A stretch of 55,534 nt of DNA from an uncultured Bacteroidota bacterium (GTDB lineage Bacteria > Bacteroidota > Rhodothermia > Rhodothermales > Salinibacteraceae), in contig CAJXLV010000024.1 of the NCBI GenBank assembly GCA_913056185.1, positions 1-55,534 on the forward strand, read 5' to 3'. The position numbers and the translations under genes are program-made. Shown here piece after piece: positions 28,299 through 36,939 of this stretch (position 1 is the first letter of the stretch; every line of letters starts with the position of its first letter). The notes beneath the pieces were generated by a model that saw nothing but the letters and a program-made list of their open reading frames with translations, did no database searches and had not been told where the DNA came from.

Positions 28299-28658
28299 CT
28301 ACGCGTCGCTGCGGATGCGCTCCCGGATGCGGGCCTCTTTGCCGGAACGATCGCGGAGGTAGTAGAGCTTCGACTGGTTCACAACGCCGCGCCGCACCAC
28401 GTCAATCTTGGCCACGCGGGGAGAGTGAACGGGAAAGATGCGCTCTACCCCAACGCCCTCCGATTCCTTCCGGACCGTAAACGTCTCGTTGGGGCCTCCC
28501 CCGCGGCGCGAAAGGCATACGCCCTCAAATTGCTGAATGCGCTCTTTGTCTCCTTCAACAACGCGAAGGTGTACGTTCACGGTGTCTCCGGCGTCAAAAT
28601 CAGGCACGTCGTCGCGAAGCTGAGTCGCCTCGACGACAGTCATCAAGTCGTTGGCCAT
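28299..28658 (-). CDS. rplS: 50S ribosomal protein L19
   Basis: A 119-residue L19, located at the 30S-50S interface. Typical segments are [21 protein letters not shown] (in parts, 20-40), [13 protein letters not shown] (41-53), [11 protein letters not shown] (72-82) and [11 protein letters not shown] (104-114). The start MANDLMT matches family length; MTVVEAT five codons later is an alternative. It is the last gene of the ffh-rpsP-rimM-trmD-rplS series, 61 bp after trmD. Confidence 0.96.
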   Translation of the reverse strand: MANDLMTVVEATQLRDDVPDFDAGDTVNVHLRVVEGDKERIQQFEGVCLSRRGGGPNETFTVRKESEGVGVERIFPVHSPRVAKIDVVRRGVVNQSKLYYLRDRSGKEARIRERIRSDA

Positions 28659-28719
28659 GGGTGTAGAGTGGTGGTCTGGGTGAGAAAAAGCAAGTGGGAG
28701 AGGGCAAGTGCGACGGAGG

Positions 28720-29442
28720 TCACTCTTCGGACGCGTCGGATGCCTCCGGAGGGGAGGAGAGAAGATCGGGGCGACGGGCGCGCGTCTTTTCAATGCGCTG
28801 CTCATCTCGCCAGGCCGCGATGCGCTGGTGATCGCCGGAGCGGAGCACCTCCGGAACGCGACGCCCCCGGAACTCCGCCGGGCGCGTATACACGGGCGCG
28901 TCCAAAAGGCCGTCTTGGAACGAATCGGTGAGGGCGGACGAGCTGTCGCCGAGCGCTCCAGGAACGAGCCGGACGACGGCATCGACGAGGAGGAGGGCTG
29001 GCAGTTCGCCGCCGCTCAAAACGACATCGGCAATGGAAAGTTCGCGGGTTACGAGGGCATCACGCACGCGCTGGTCGATGCCCTTGTAGTGCCCCGCAAT
29101 GAGAATCAAGTGGTCGTGCATGGACAGGCGATTGGCCATCGGCTGATTGAGCCGTTCGCCGTCCGGCGTCAGATAGATGACGTCGTCGGGCGCACCGTGG
29201 GCTTCCCGGAGCGCCTCTACAGCCCGGAACAGGGGCTCGGGCTTCAAGACCATGCCCGCCCCCCCGCCGAAGGGGCGATCGTCGATCTGGCGGTGCTTGC
29301 CCGGCGCAAAGGCGCGAAGGTCGTGCACGTGCAGCGCCACTGCGTTGCGCTCCTGCGCCCGCTGCAAGATGCTGTGGCGCAGTGGGGCGTCCACCAGTTC
29401 AGGAAGCGCCGTCACAATGTCAATTCGGAGGGTGCGAGACAT
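28720..29442 (-). CDS. trmD: tRNA (guanine37-N1)-methyltransferase
   Basis: A 240-residue SPOUT methyltransferase that makes m1G37 and prevents frameshifting. The trefoil-knot SAM site is visible as [10 protein letters not shown] (in place of the more common GRYEGIDERV) and [26 protein letters not shown] is the conserved N-terminal substrate loop, and the C-terminal [12 protein letters not shown] segment is also typical. The start is set at [11 protein letters not shown]; an upstream in-frame start would add ten residues into the rimM spacer. It lies 44 bp after rimM in the ribosomal operon. Confidence 0.96.
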   Translation of the reverse strand: MSRTLRIDIVTALPELVDAPLRHSILQRAQERNAVALHVHDLRAFAPGKHRQIDDRPFGGGAGMVLKPEPLFRAVEALREAHGAPDDVIYLTPDGERLNQPMANRLSMHDHLILIAGHYKGIDQRVRDALVTRELSIADVVLSGGELPALLLVDAVVRLVPGALGDSSSALTDSFQDGLLDAPVYTRPAEFRGRRVPEVLRSGDHQRIAAWRDEQRIEKTRARRPDLLSSPPEASDASEE

Positions 29443-29486
29443 GATCACACAGGCAGGAAAGCGCAGAGGCACATGGCGGGGTAGCG

Positions 29487-30080
29487 TTACTCTTCGAGGA
29501 GACCGTCGATGGGACGCACCACCACCTGTTCCGCCTCCTCATCGAGTGCCACAATGAAGTCTTCGACGGCAGGGATCATGACCTCACGTCCGTCTTCTCG
29601 CCGCACGACAAACGCATCCTGCGCGGGCATTTCCCGAAGAGTGACGACCGCTCCCAGCCTCGTGCCGTCTTCGGTCACTACGGCCCAGTCCACCAATTGG
29701 TGTGCGAAAAGCTCCTCGTCGTCCAGCCCGAGAGCCTCTTCCGTGGCATACACCTTGCGCTTGGCAATCGCCTCCGCAGCGTCGCGATCCTCAATGCCGT
29801 CCAGTCCCAGGATGACCGTCACCCCACGCTTCGTCTGCTGGTAGCGCACCGATGCGATGGGGTAGCGGCGCACTCGGTGGGGCCGCGCCCCTATGTATAC
29901 CGACGGAAGCGCCTCGAAGCGGGCCGGGTCGTCGGTCGCCCGGGGATCGATCTTGAGCTCACCCTGCAGGCCGTGCGGTCGGAAAACGAATCCAACCTGT
30001 ACAAGATCGTGTGGAGGCACCTCCGCGTAGTCCGGGCGGTGCGCGTCAGGATTGGGCGGGGAGGAATCGGGGGGCGACAT
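29487..30080 (-). CDS. rimM: 16S rRNA processing protein RimM
   Basis: A 197-residue RimM, a 30S assembly factor that binds S19. The N-terminal RimM beta-barrel (about 24-110) begins with [22 protein letters not shown]-barrel follows (about 120-190), with [15 protein letters not shown] and the conserved [20 protein letters not shown] in segments. The first 22 residues are a Pro/Asp/Ser-rich extension. It is placed between rpsP (29 bp upstream) and trmD (44 bp downstream). Confidence 0.95.
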   Translation of the reverse strand: MSPPDSSPPNPDAHRPDYAEVPPHDLVQVGFVFRPHGLQGELKIDPRATDDPARFEALPSVYIGARPHRVRRYPIASVRYQQTKRGVTVILGLDGIEDRDAAEAIAKRKVYATEEALGLDDEELFAHQLVDWAVVTEDGTRLGAVVTLREMPAQDAFVVRREDGREVMIPAVEDFIVALDEEAEQVVVRPIDGLLEE

Positions 30081-30109
30081 CGCGACAGACAGGGTGGCGG
30101 AAAGAAGCC

Positions 30110-30721
30110 TTACGCGTCCGGCTGGTCGTCATTCTCGGGCCCGCTCGCATCGTCGGGGGCATCATCGGGAGCATCATCCGCCTCCGCGGCGGACTCGTCT
30201 TCGTCGCCTTCGCCCTCGTCGGCCTCGCCCTCATCGGCATGCTCCGCCTGCGCGTCCGCTTCTTCCTGCACCACGGAGAGGGGGGTGGCCTGGGCCCGCA
30301 GCTGGGCCTCTTCGTCGATCTCTTCAGCCCGCTCTCGTTCTCGCTCCAGCGGGTCCGTGCCCCGCCCCCCCACAGCGATCTTCAGATCATCGCCCTGGGC
30401 CGCCATGCGCTCGCGAAACTCTTTTACCGCGGACTCGATGGCCGACGGGGATTCGCCTTTCTTCTTCAGGTGGTGGTGCAGCAAGAGGCCGCGGCGGCGC
30501 AAGATGGACCGCACCGTATCGCTCGGCTGCGCCCCATTTTCGAGCCAATAGAGCGCACGGTCTTCGTCGAGGCGCACCTCAGCCGGCTCACGCAAGGGAT
30601 GATAACGGCCCAGGTCCTCAATGTAGCGGCCGTCCCGCGCTTTGCGCTGGTCGGCAGCGACAATCGAAAAGACAGGAATTTTTTTGCGCCCGATACGGCG
30701 CAGTCGAAGCTTGACAGACAC
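30110..30721 (-). CDS. rpsP: 30S ribosomal protein S16 with long acidic C-terminal extension
   Basis: A 203-residue product whose first ~80 residues are a normal S16 (SVKLRLRRIGRKKIPVFSIV in segments, RDGRYIEDLGRYHP, ALYWLENGAQPSDTVRSIL). Typical S16 is 80-100 residues. Here a linker with charged helices (about 95-140, RERERAEEIDEEAQ) leads into a tail rich in Asp, Glu and Ala (about 140-203, including DEGEADEGEGDEDE and repeated DDAP). The start codon is GTG. The gene is in the expected place between ffh (69 bp upstream) and rimM. The tail may reflect halophilic adaptation, and it has no recognised fold. Confidence 0.93.
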   Translation of the reverse strand: MSVKLRLRRIGRKKIPVFSIVAADQRKARDGRYIEDLGRYHPLREPAEVRLDEDRALYWLENGAQPSDTVRSILRRRGLLLHHHLKKKGESPSAIESAVKEFRERMAAQGDDLKIAVGGRGTDPLERERERAEEIDEEAQLRAQATPLSVVQEEADAQAEHADEGEADEGEGDEDESAAEADDAPDDAPDDASGPENDDQPDA

Positions 30722-30790
30722 GTTGGGGTTGGGTCAGGTTCAATTGACAATTGGCGGCGAACAAACATCGGTGGGGAAGCGAGCAAGCGC

Positions 30791-32176
30791 CTACCGCGGA
30801 CTGCTGCGGCGCCCGCCCCCGCCCCCGGTTATTTTGTCCATGAGGCTGGACATGTCTACGCCCTGCCCCTGGCTCGTCATCTTCTGCATTGTCTTCATCA
30901 TGCTTTTCATCTCCTCGAACTGGCTGATCAGCTGGTTCACGTCCCGCACCTCTGTGCCGCTTCCCCGCGCAATTCGGCGGCGACGCATGCCATTCAAAAT
31001 CTCCGGGCGCGTCCGCTCCTCCGGCGTCATCGACTGAATGATGGCTTCAATGTGCGTAAAGGCCTCGTCGTCAATGTCGAGGTCGCTGATCTTGCTCCCC
31101 ACCCCCGGAATCATGCCGAGAAGCTCTTTGATAGAACCCATCTGTTGGATGCGCTGCAGCTGGTCGTAGAAGTCCTGCAGATCAAACTCCTCGGACTGAA
31201 TCTTCTGCTGCAGCTTTTCGGCCTCTTTCTCATCGTACTGCTCTTGGGCACGCTCCACGAACGAAACCACATCGCCCATGCCCAAGATGCGCTGGGCCAT
31301 GCGGTCCGGATAGAACGGAGTGAGCGCGTCGAGCTTTTCCCCCGTAGAGGCAAACTTGATCGGCTTGTCGACGACGGTCCGAATGGAGAGCGCGGCCCCC
31401 CCGCGGGTGTCGCCGTCCAGCTTGGTGAGCACCACCCCGTCGTAGTCAATCCGCTCGTTGAATTCCTTCGCCGTATTCACCGCGTCCTGGCCTGTCATGC
31501 TGTCCACGACAAACAGCGTTTCGTTGGGCTCCACCGTGGCTTTGATGTCGGCCACCTCTTTCATCATGGCCTCGTCGATGTGCATCCGACCCGCTGTGTC
31601 AATAATGACCACGTCGCGAGCGGTGCGACGGGCCTCCTCTACGGCTTCGCGGGCGACGCGGACGGCATCTTCGACGATTTCGCCGTTCTCCGCGACAGAG
31701 TAGACCGGCACATTGATTTGGCTCGCGAGCGTCTGCAGCTGGTCCACCGCCGCCGGGCGGTACACGTCGGAGGCGGCCAGGAGCGGGGCGTGGCCCTGCT
31801 TGCGGAGGTGACGCGCCAGCTTGGCGGTAAACGTGGTCTTGCCGGAGCCCTGCAGCCCGGCAATGAGGATCACCGATGGGGGCGTCTCGGCCATGGCAAT
31901 GTCCTCGTGCTCTCCCCCCAGCACCTGGGTCAGCTCGTCGTGCATAATTTTGGTGAGCTGCTGCCCCGGCGTCACGGAGGTGAGAACGTCTTCGCCCGTG
32001 GCGGCCTCCTTCACGTTGGCCGTAAATTTCTTGGCCACCTTGTAATTCACGTCGGCGTTCAAGAGCGCACGGCGGATTTCCCGCATCGTCTTTGCCACGT
32101 TCACCTCATCGATGCGCCCCTGGCCCGTTACGGACTGGAGGGCCCCTTCGAGTTTTTCGGATAGGTTCTCAAACAT
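30791..32176 (-). CDS. ffh: signal recognition particle GTPase Ffh
   Basis: A 461-residue SRP54-type GTPase that targets nascent membrane and secreted proteins. The N domain covers about 1-90. The G domain includes [18 protein letters not shown] (107-124), [25 protein letters not shown] and [14 protein letters not shown]. The methionine-rich M domain (about 305-440) contains [12 protein letters not shown], which binds SRP RNA. The C-terminus is Gly/Arg-rich. It heads the ffh-rpsP-rimM-trmD-rplS series. No SRP RNA gene is visible in the window. Confidence 0.97.
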   Translation of the reverse strand: MFENLSEKLEGALQSVTGQGRIDEVNVAKTMREIRRALLNADVNYKVAKKFTANVKEAATGEDVLTSVTPGQQLTKIMHDELTQVLGGEHEDIAMAETPPSVILIAGLQGSGKTTFTAKLARHLRKQGHAPLLAASDVYRPAAVDQLQTLASQINVPVYSVAENGEIVEDAVRVAREAVEEARRTARDVVIIDTAGRMHIDEAMMKEVADIKATVEPNETLFVVDSMTGQDAVNTAKEFNERIDYDGVVLTKLDGDTRGGAALSIRTVVDKPIKFASTGEKLDALTPFYPDRMAQRILGMGDVVSFVERAQEQYDEKEAEKLQQKIQSEEFDLQDFYDQLQRIQQMGSIKELLGMIPGVGSKISDLDIDDEAFTHIEAIIQSMTPEERTRPEILNGMRRRRIARGSGTEVRDVNQLISQFEEMKSMMKTMQKMTSQGQGVDMSSLMDKITGGGGGRRSSPR

Positions 32177-32455
32177 GGTCGGGGGGGAAACTCATCGCGA
32201 CAGTCGTAAGCGACCGCCGATACGAACGACGGCAGGGAGACATTGAGCCGGCGTTTGGACCCGGCGGCTCAACCGGTCTCTATACGTGCCATCGGTTGTC
32301 CTTCGATCCATCCTCGGAGGGGTGTTCATGCATAATTCGCCGCTCGTCGCTGTTCTCCACGGGGCGCCCCGTCGGATGCGGTCCCCGGATCGAAACCGCA
32401 CGACGGCTTGTTTTGCACGGCCCCAATGTTGCGCCTTTAACACTGCCTCTGCTGT

Positions 32456-33043
32456 ATGGCCCCTGCCTCTCCTCCCTCCAAAGACAACTGGCGGGCGTGC
32501 TTCCGGGCTGCGCGTGCTGCTCTCTCCCCGCAACAGTACGCCGCTCGGTCGGCACTCATTGGGCAGCGTGCGCTCGCCACCCCGGCTGTAACAACAGCAA
32601 CGGTGGTCCACGTGTACTGGCCCCTCCCAGAACAACGAGAGCCGGACACACGGGCGTTGATCTCCGCCCTCCGTGCCCTGGGCAAAAAGGTGGTGCTGCC
32701 TGTGGTGGATGCCTTCCCCCCTTCCGCCCCCGCCCTCTCGCATCGGCTGTACACCGGCCCGCAGACGCTCGTCTCCAACAAGTGGGGCATTCCGGAGCCG
32801 ACCGGCACGCCGGAGGTGGCCCCGGACGCCCTGGATGTGGTGCTCGTCCCGGCCCTCGGTGCCGATTCTCGCGGACAGCGGCTGGGGCAGGGGGGCGGCT
32901 ATTACGACGCCTTCCTGCAAGACCTCTCGTGCCCTCGCCTCGCGCTGGTGTATGCGGACTGTGTGGTGCCGCGCCTTCCCTGCGACCCGCACGACGTACC
33001 TGCCACTGCGCTGGTAACGGGGCAAACTGTGCTCTCTCTCTGA
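32456..33043 (+). CDS. 5-formyltetrahydrofolate cyclo-ligase
   Basis: A 195-residue enzyme that converts 5-formyl-THF to 5,10-methenyl-THF with ATP. The family motif GQGGGYYDAFL (about 143-153) and the basic N-terminal KDNWRACFRAARAALSP are visible, along with VVLPVVDA and the WGIPEPTG segment (about 110-117). It is divergent from ffh, with a 279-bp spacer in which I looked for a 6S-like RNA but found no convincing consensus. Because of its link to folate one-carbon metabolism it relates functionally to gcvT and the purine genes in the same window. Confidence 0.92.
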   Translation: MAPASPPSKDNWRACFRAARAALSPQQYAARSALIGQRALATPAVTTATVVHVYWPLPEQREPDTRALISALRALGKKVVLPVVDAFPPSAPALSHRLYTGPQTLVSNKWGIPEPTGTPEVAPDALDVVLVPALGADSRGQRLGQGGGYYDAFLQDLSCPRLALVYADCVVPRLPCDPHDVPATALVTGQTVLSL

Positions 33044-33419
33044 CGTATACCTTCTTGCTTGACTTCTCCCCCGGCTGCTCAAAGAGGACCCCTCTGGGCA
33101 AAGCGCAGGGGAGTCTTCCTCACGGATTCTTCCTCACGGATTTTTCCTCACGGAAAAGACGTCCTGTTTCAACGGACCGGCCTCGATCATTCGCGTGCTC
33201 TGGAGCTGTCGCTCCGAGCAGAGGCGGATCGACGTCTTCCGTTCCCTCCGCAGGCATTAGCGTCAAGACGACGCTACCGGGCGAATGCAGAACCCGTTCT
33301 GCGCTGGGAACGCAGTGACCGAGTAGTCCCAGGGCTGCACAAGATCCGCGAAGTCGTAGGCCATGGTCCGTCCGCCAAACAGCTTTTCAATCCTTGCTCC
33401 ACAGCTCTTCATTATTGCC
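33044..33419. other. intergenic region with 14-bp tandem repeat
   Basis: This 376-bp gap holds the tandem repeat listed at 33116-33154. A short hairpin CCCCT (33089-33093) with AGGGG (33107-33111) sits just before that repeat. A 16-bp stretch at 33062-33077 also occurs at 13773-13788. No credible gene is seen. The downstream gene could start at 33363, but the ATG at 33420 is preferred. Confidence 0.4.
33116..33154. repeat. 14-bp tandem repeat, three copies
   Basis: The 11-base core ttcctcacgga occurs three times with a period of 14 (33116, 33130, 33144), separated by ttc or ttt. It lies 72 bp after the stop of the cyclo-ligase gene. Confidence 0.85.
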
Positions 33420-34106
33420 ATGTCCAGCCGACAGCGCTCGCAGTCCTCGCATTCTCGTCCGGACGACTCCGCCGAGACGTTCGAGCAGCCGTCTGCTTTT
33501 GAGGTTGGGGAAACGACCTTAGACCTGGACGATGTCTCGGAGGAGGAGCTCAACACGCTCTACTTCAAGGACGACGAGGAAGAGTCTGGGCTCTTCACAC
33601 TTCCCACCATGACGGGCCTGACCCTCATCCTGGCCGGCACGATTTATCTGCTGAGCGAGCTGGGCGTATGGTCTGGGTTGGTGCTCTCGGACCTCATGCT
33701 GCCCTGGCTGGTGGGCATCGGGGTGATCCTGCTCGGCTTCGGCCTGCTCACGTGGCGCTCCTCCGGGGCGGACGATGCGTCGGAAACGAAAACGCGGGCG
33801 GTAGAAGCTGAGACGGGCGAGGCCAAGGTGGTGGAGGAACCACCAAAAAGCGAGAAGAAAAAGCTCATGCGCTCGCGAACGGACAAGAAGCTCATGGGGG
33901 TGTGTGGCGGAATTGCGGAGTACCTCAACCTCGACCCCACGCTCGTCCGGATCGCCTTCGTCGTCGGCGTCATTGGGTCGGGCGGGCCGTTTGTGCTGGG
34001 CTACTTCGCCCTCGCGTTCTTGATGCCAAAAGAGCCCCCGCTGTCGCCAAAGGAGCGGCTGTCGATCATCCGCGACGAGGTGAACGACACGGACTCCCGC
34101 AGCTGA
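33420..34106 (+). CDS. membrane protein with C-terminal PspC domain
   Basis: A 228-residue inner-membrane protein. The N-terminal ~60 residues are polar and acidic. Two membrane helices follow (about 62-82 and 90-110), then a charged linker. A PspC domain forms the C-terminus (about 148-210), with RSRTDKKLMGVCGGIAEYLN and a hydrophobic segment (VRIAFVVGVIGSGGPFVLG). PspC domains are linked to envelope-stress sensing (phage-shock response) in other bacteria, but no PspA or PspB is nearby and the N-terminal membrane unit is not part of classical PspC. It stands alone and is convergent with the M16 genes. Confidence 0.8.
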   Translation: MSSRQRSQSSHSRPDDSAETFEQPSAFEVGETTLDLDDVSEEELNTLYFKDDEEESGLFTLPTMTGLTLILAGTIYLLSELGVWSGLVLSDLMLPWLVGIGVILLGFGLLTWRSSGADDASETKTRAVEAETGEAKVVEEPPKSEKKKLMRSRTDKKLMGVCGGIAEYLNLDPTLVRIAFVVGVIGSGGPFVLGYFALAFLMPKEPPLSPKERLSIIRDEVNDTDSRS

Positions 34107-34152
34107 CGTCCGGTCCGCCAGCCCCAAGTCCGTTGTGCCCCCGCGGGGCCCG

Positions 34153-35463
34153 TCATGCCCTCGTGGGCGCCGGGCGTGTGCCGGCAAGGGCTTCCTGAAG
34201 GGCATCGGGATCGAAGTAGCGCCGCACGGCCGCGTTGACTTCTTCGAGAGTGAGCGCCTCGATCTCGTCTGGGAAGCGGTCCAGGTACGATACGTCGAAC
34301 CCGCGCTCAGCATTGGTGAGAATCGACTGCGCGAGGCGCTGCGTGGTGGCGAGCCCTACGGTGTAGGAGCCAGTAATGGTGGTTTTCTTGTCCTCCACCT
34401 CCTCCGCCGTCACGCCCTCCTCCACGAACGTACGGATCACCTCGCGGGTAGCGGCGATGCCGGCGTCCAGCGTGTCGTGGCTGAGGGTGACGCTCGTCTG
34501 CCACGACCCGGCGTAGTGGGTGGCAACGCCCGAGAGGCTGGACCGAATGCCGTAGGTGAGCCCGCGTTCGTCGCGGACGGTGGACATGAGGCGGGCCGAG
34601 AAGTTGCCCCCCAGGATGTAGTTGCCCACGTAGAGGGCCGGGTAGTCGTCGTGGTCGCGTCGGAGGGGCAGGGCGTGCCCGAGGCGCACGTCGACGTTGG
34701 ACTTGTCGGGCATCGGGACGGTGCTGCGGCCCACCTCGGCGGGCGCAGGATTCGGTTCGTACGTCGGTGGGGCCTCGTGGGGCGCCCACGTGCCAAAGGC
34801 CTCCTCCACCTCGGCCGCCACGGCGTCGTGCTCCAGGTCGCCCACCACGGCGAGCCGCCACTCGGTGGCACCGAAGTGCGCGTCGTAATAGGCCCGTACG
34901 TCGTCCACGCTCAGGGACTGGAGTTGCTCCAGCAGGGCCTGGGGCGCGGGGCTGTGGTTGGGGTGGCCCTCCGGAAAGAGGCGCTGCGACAGGGCCACGG
35001 CGGCCTGAGAAGAGGTTTTTTCCATGCGTCGCTGGATGGAGGCCGCCACCTGCGCCTTCGCCTTCTCAAACTCCGCGGGCGGGAACGCTGGGGCTCGGAG
35101 CACCTCCGCCATCACGTCCAGCACGCGGGGCAGGTCGTCGGTCAGGGCCTGGCCGGACGCCTCCACGAAAAGGCCGTCGCTCGATAGGTTGAGCTGCGCG
35201 CCGCAGTCCTCCAGCACGCGCGCAAGCTGGAACCGATCGCGCTGCTCGGTCCCCTTGTCCAGCAGCGACACCGCAAGCCGCTGGCGCAGCCCGTCGCCCG
35301 CGGCGGGGTCGGGGTGGGCCACGAAGGAGCCGCGGAACGACACCACCTCGTCGACGGATGTGCGGAGGGTCAGCAGTCGGCCCGGCCCGGCCTCTCGGTC
35401 GCGGATGCGGGAGGCAAGATGGGGAGTGGGGGTCGTATCACTCAGAGGGGTGGTCTCGGACAT
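34153..35463 (-). CDS. M16-family peptidase-like subunit lacking the zinc motif
   Basis: A 436-residue M16 (pitrilysin/MPP-like) protein with the two-lobed fold. At the place of the HxxEH zinc motif it reads GLRQRLAVSLLDKGT, so the metal ligands are missing, whereas the following KGTEQRDRFQLARVLEDCGA is conserved. YYDAHFGATEWRLAVVGD (about 187-204) and the C-terminal VGLATTQRLAQSIL segment are typical. Non-catalytic M16 partners form heterodimers with zinc-bearing subunits, and the catalytic-type gene lies 102 bp upstream on the same strand. No signal peptide is evident, so it is probably cytoplasmic. The pair probably degrades small peptides together. Confidence 0.85.
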   Translation of the reverse strand: MSETTPLSDTTPTPHLASRIRDREAGPGRLLTLRTSVDEVVSFRGSFVAHPDPAAGDGLRQRLAVSLLDKGTEQRDRFQLARVLEDCGAQLNLSSDGLFVEASGQALTDDLPRVLDVMAEVLRAPAFPPAEFEKAKAQVAASIQRRMEKTSSQAAVALSQRLFPEGHPNHSPAPQALLEQLQSLSVDDVRAYYDAHFGATEWRLAVVGDLEHDAVAAEVEEAFGTWAPHEAPPTYEPNPAPAEVGRSTVPMPDKSNVDVRLGHALPLRRDHDDYPALYVGNYILGGNFSARLMSTVRDERGLTYGIRSSLSGVATHYAGSWQTSVTLSHDTLDAGIAATREVIRTFVEEGVTAEEVEDKKTTITGSYTVGLATTQRLAQSILTNAERGFDVSYLDRFPDEIEALTLEEVNAAVRRYFDPDALQEALAGTRPAPTRA

Positions 35464-35565
35464 AGAGGCCCTTTTGCTGGATGGAAACAGAGGGGGGCAG
35501 TGGATGCGTGAGCCGTAAATGGTGCTCGTCGGAGCGTCTCCCGCACACCATCACGCATTCTGCAA

Positions 35566-36882
35566 TCACGCGTCGCTCGGCACGTACCGGCCGAGGGTGC
35601 AGGCCTCGTCGGTGAGGTACTGCCGGGCCACGCGCTGCACGTCTTCGGGAGTAATATCGTCGAGACGATCGAGGTACTGGGTGTAGAGCTTCCAGTCGCC
35701 CGCGGCGAGCGCTTCGTTGAGCTGCGTGGCGACGCGCATCGGCCCGTCGCGGTCGAAGGCCGTCTGGGCGCGGAGCTGGCTGCGGGCGCGGTTGAGCTCG
35801 TCCTGGGACACCCCATTGTCCTGCACGTCTTTGATGGTGTCCCAGAGTGCCTCTTCGACGTCCTCGTGGCGCTGCTCGGGCGCGAGGTAGGCAAAAACGG
35901 AGAAGAGCCCGGGGTCGCGCAGGCGGAAGTTAATGCCAAACACGTCGCTGGTGAGGCCCTGATCGGTGCAGCGGCGGTAGAGGCGGCTCCCCTTCCCCGA
36001 CGCGAGAATGCGGGCCAGCACGTCGAGCACGTCGGACTCCTCGTCGAGGGCCGGGGGCGACTTGAAGCCCATGAGCACCGCGCCGAGCTGCCCGTCCTGC
36101 CGCACCGTGACGCGACGACGGCCCGTCTGCGCCGGCTCTTCGGTGGTTACCGCCGGGAGGTCGTGCGGGGCGGCGTCGAGGGGGCCAAAGTGCTCGGCCA
36201 CCGCATCGAGGACGGCCCCGCGATCAAACTGGCCGACGAGCGAGAGGGTGGCGTTGTTGGGCCAGTAGAACGTGTCGTAGTACTCGCGCAGGTCGTCCGG
36301 CGTCATCGATTCGATGTCGCTCTTCCACCCGATGGTGGGGTGGTGGTAGGGATGTGCCGTGAAGGCCGCCGCCCACACCTCGTCGAAGAGGCGCGACACC
36401 GGGTCGTTCTGGTTGCGGTCGCGCTCGTTGAGAATGACCGTGCGCTCGTCCTCCACGTCGGCCGGGTCGATCAGCGCACCGCGCATGCGGTCGGCTTCGA
36501 TGTCGAGGGCGAGGGGCAGGTGCTCGGTGGGGAGCAGTTCGTAGTAGTTTGTGCGGTCGAGCCAGGTGGAGGCGTTCACCTTGGCCCCCACGCGCTGGAG
36601 CGTCTCGAAAATGGAGGTGCCGGTGCGCTTGTGGTAGCGCTCCGTGCCCTTAAACATGAGGTGCTCCAGCATGTGGGTCGCGCCGGTGTGGCCCGTGCGC
36701 TCATTGCGGCTGCCCACGTGGTACGTGACCATGGAGGTGGCCACCGGCGCGCCGTCCTGCCGAAGCAGGAGCACGCGCAGCCCGTTGTCGGACAGGCGGT
36801 AGCACTCAATGCCATCCGACGCCTCCTGAAAGTCGAAGGCGGCGGGGACGTCGCGGGGCGGAGCGGGGACGGTCTCGGTCAT
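35566..36882 (-). CDS. zinc-dependent M16-family peptidase, catalytic subunit
   Basis: A 438-residue M16 peptidase. The inverted zinc motif is HMLEH (His70, Glu73, His74), followed by FKGTERYHKRTG. The third ligand is probably Glu153 in ERTVILNERDR, with Glu146 as the supporting residue. A second lobe (about 220-430) includes SLVGQFDRGAVLDAV. The start MTETVPAPP is chosen; an earlier in-frame start adds 16 residues not expected in the family. It precedes the zinc-less M16 partner (102 bp) and follows polA (57 bp) on the same strand. Confidence 0.9.
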   Translation of the reverse strand: MTETVPAPPRDVPAAFDFQEASDGIECYRLSDNGLRVLLLRQDGAPVATSMVTYHVGSRNERTGHTGATHMLEHLMFKGTERYHKRTGTSIFETLQRVGAKVNASTWLDRTNYYELLPTEHLPLALDIEADRMRGALIDPADVEDERTVILNERDRNQNDPVSRLFDEVWAAAFTAHPYHHPTIGWKSDIESMTPDDLREYYDTFYWPNNATLSLVGQFDRGAVLDAVAEHFGPLDAAPHDLPAVTTEEPAQTGRRRVTVRQDGQLGAVLMGFKSPPALDEESDVLDVLARILASGKGSRLYRRCTDQGLTSDVFGINFRLRDPGLFSVFAYLAPEQRHEDVEEALWDTIKDVQDNGVSQDELNRARSQLRAQTAFDRDGPMRVATQLNEALAAGDWKLYTQYLDRLDDITPEDVQRVARQYLTDEACTLGRYVPSDA

Positions 36883-36939
36883 ACGGAAGGATTGAGCTCG
36901 GCAAAGGAATGCTGTTAAATAACTCTTCACACGTCACGC

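Noticed and set aside
32177..32455. Possible 6S RNA between ffh and the folate cyclo-ligase gene
   Set aside because: Some proteobacteria have 6S RNA next to this ligase gene, but I see no long closing stem with a central bubble here.
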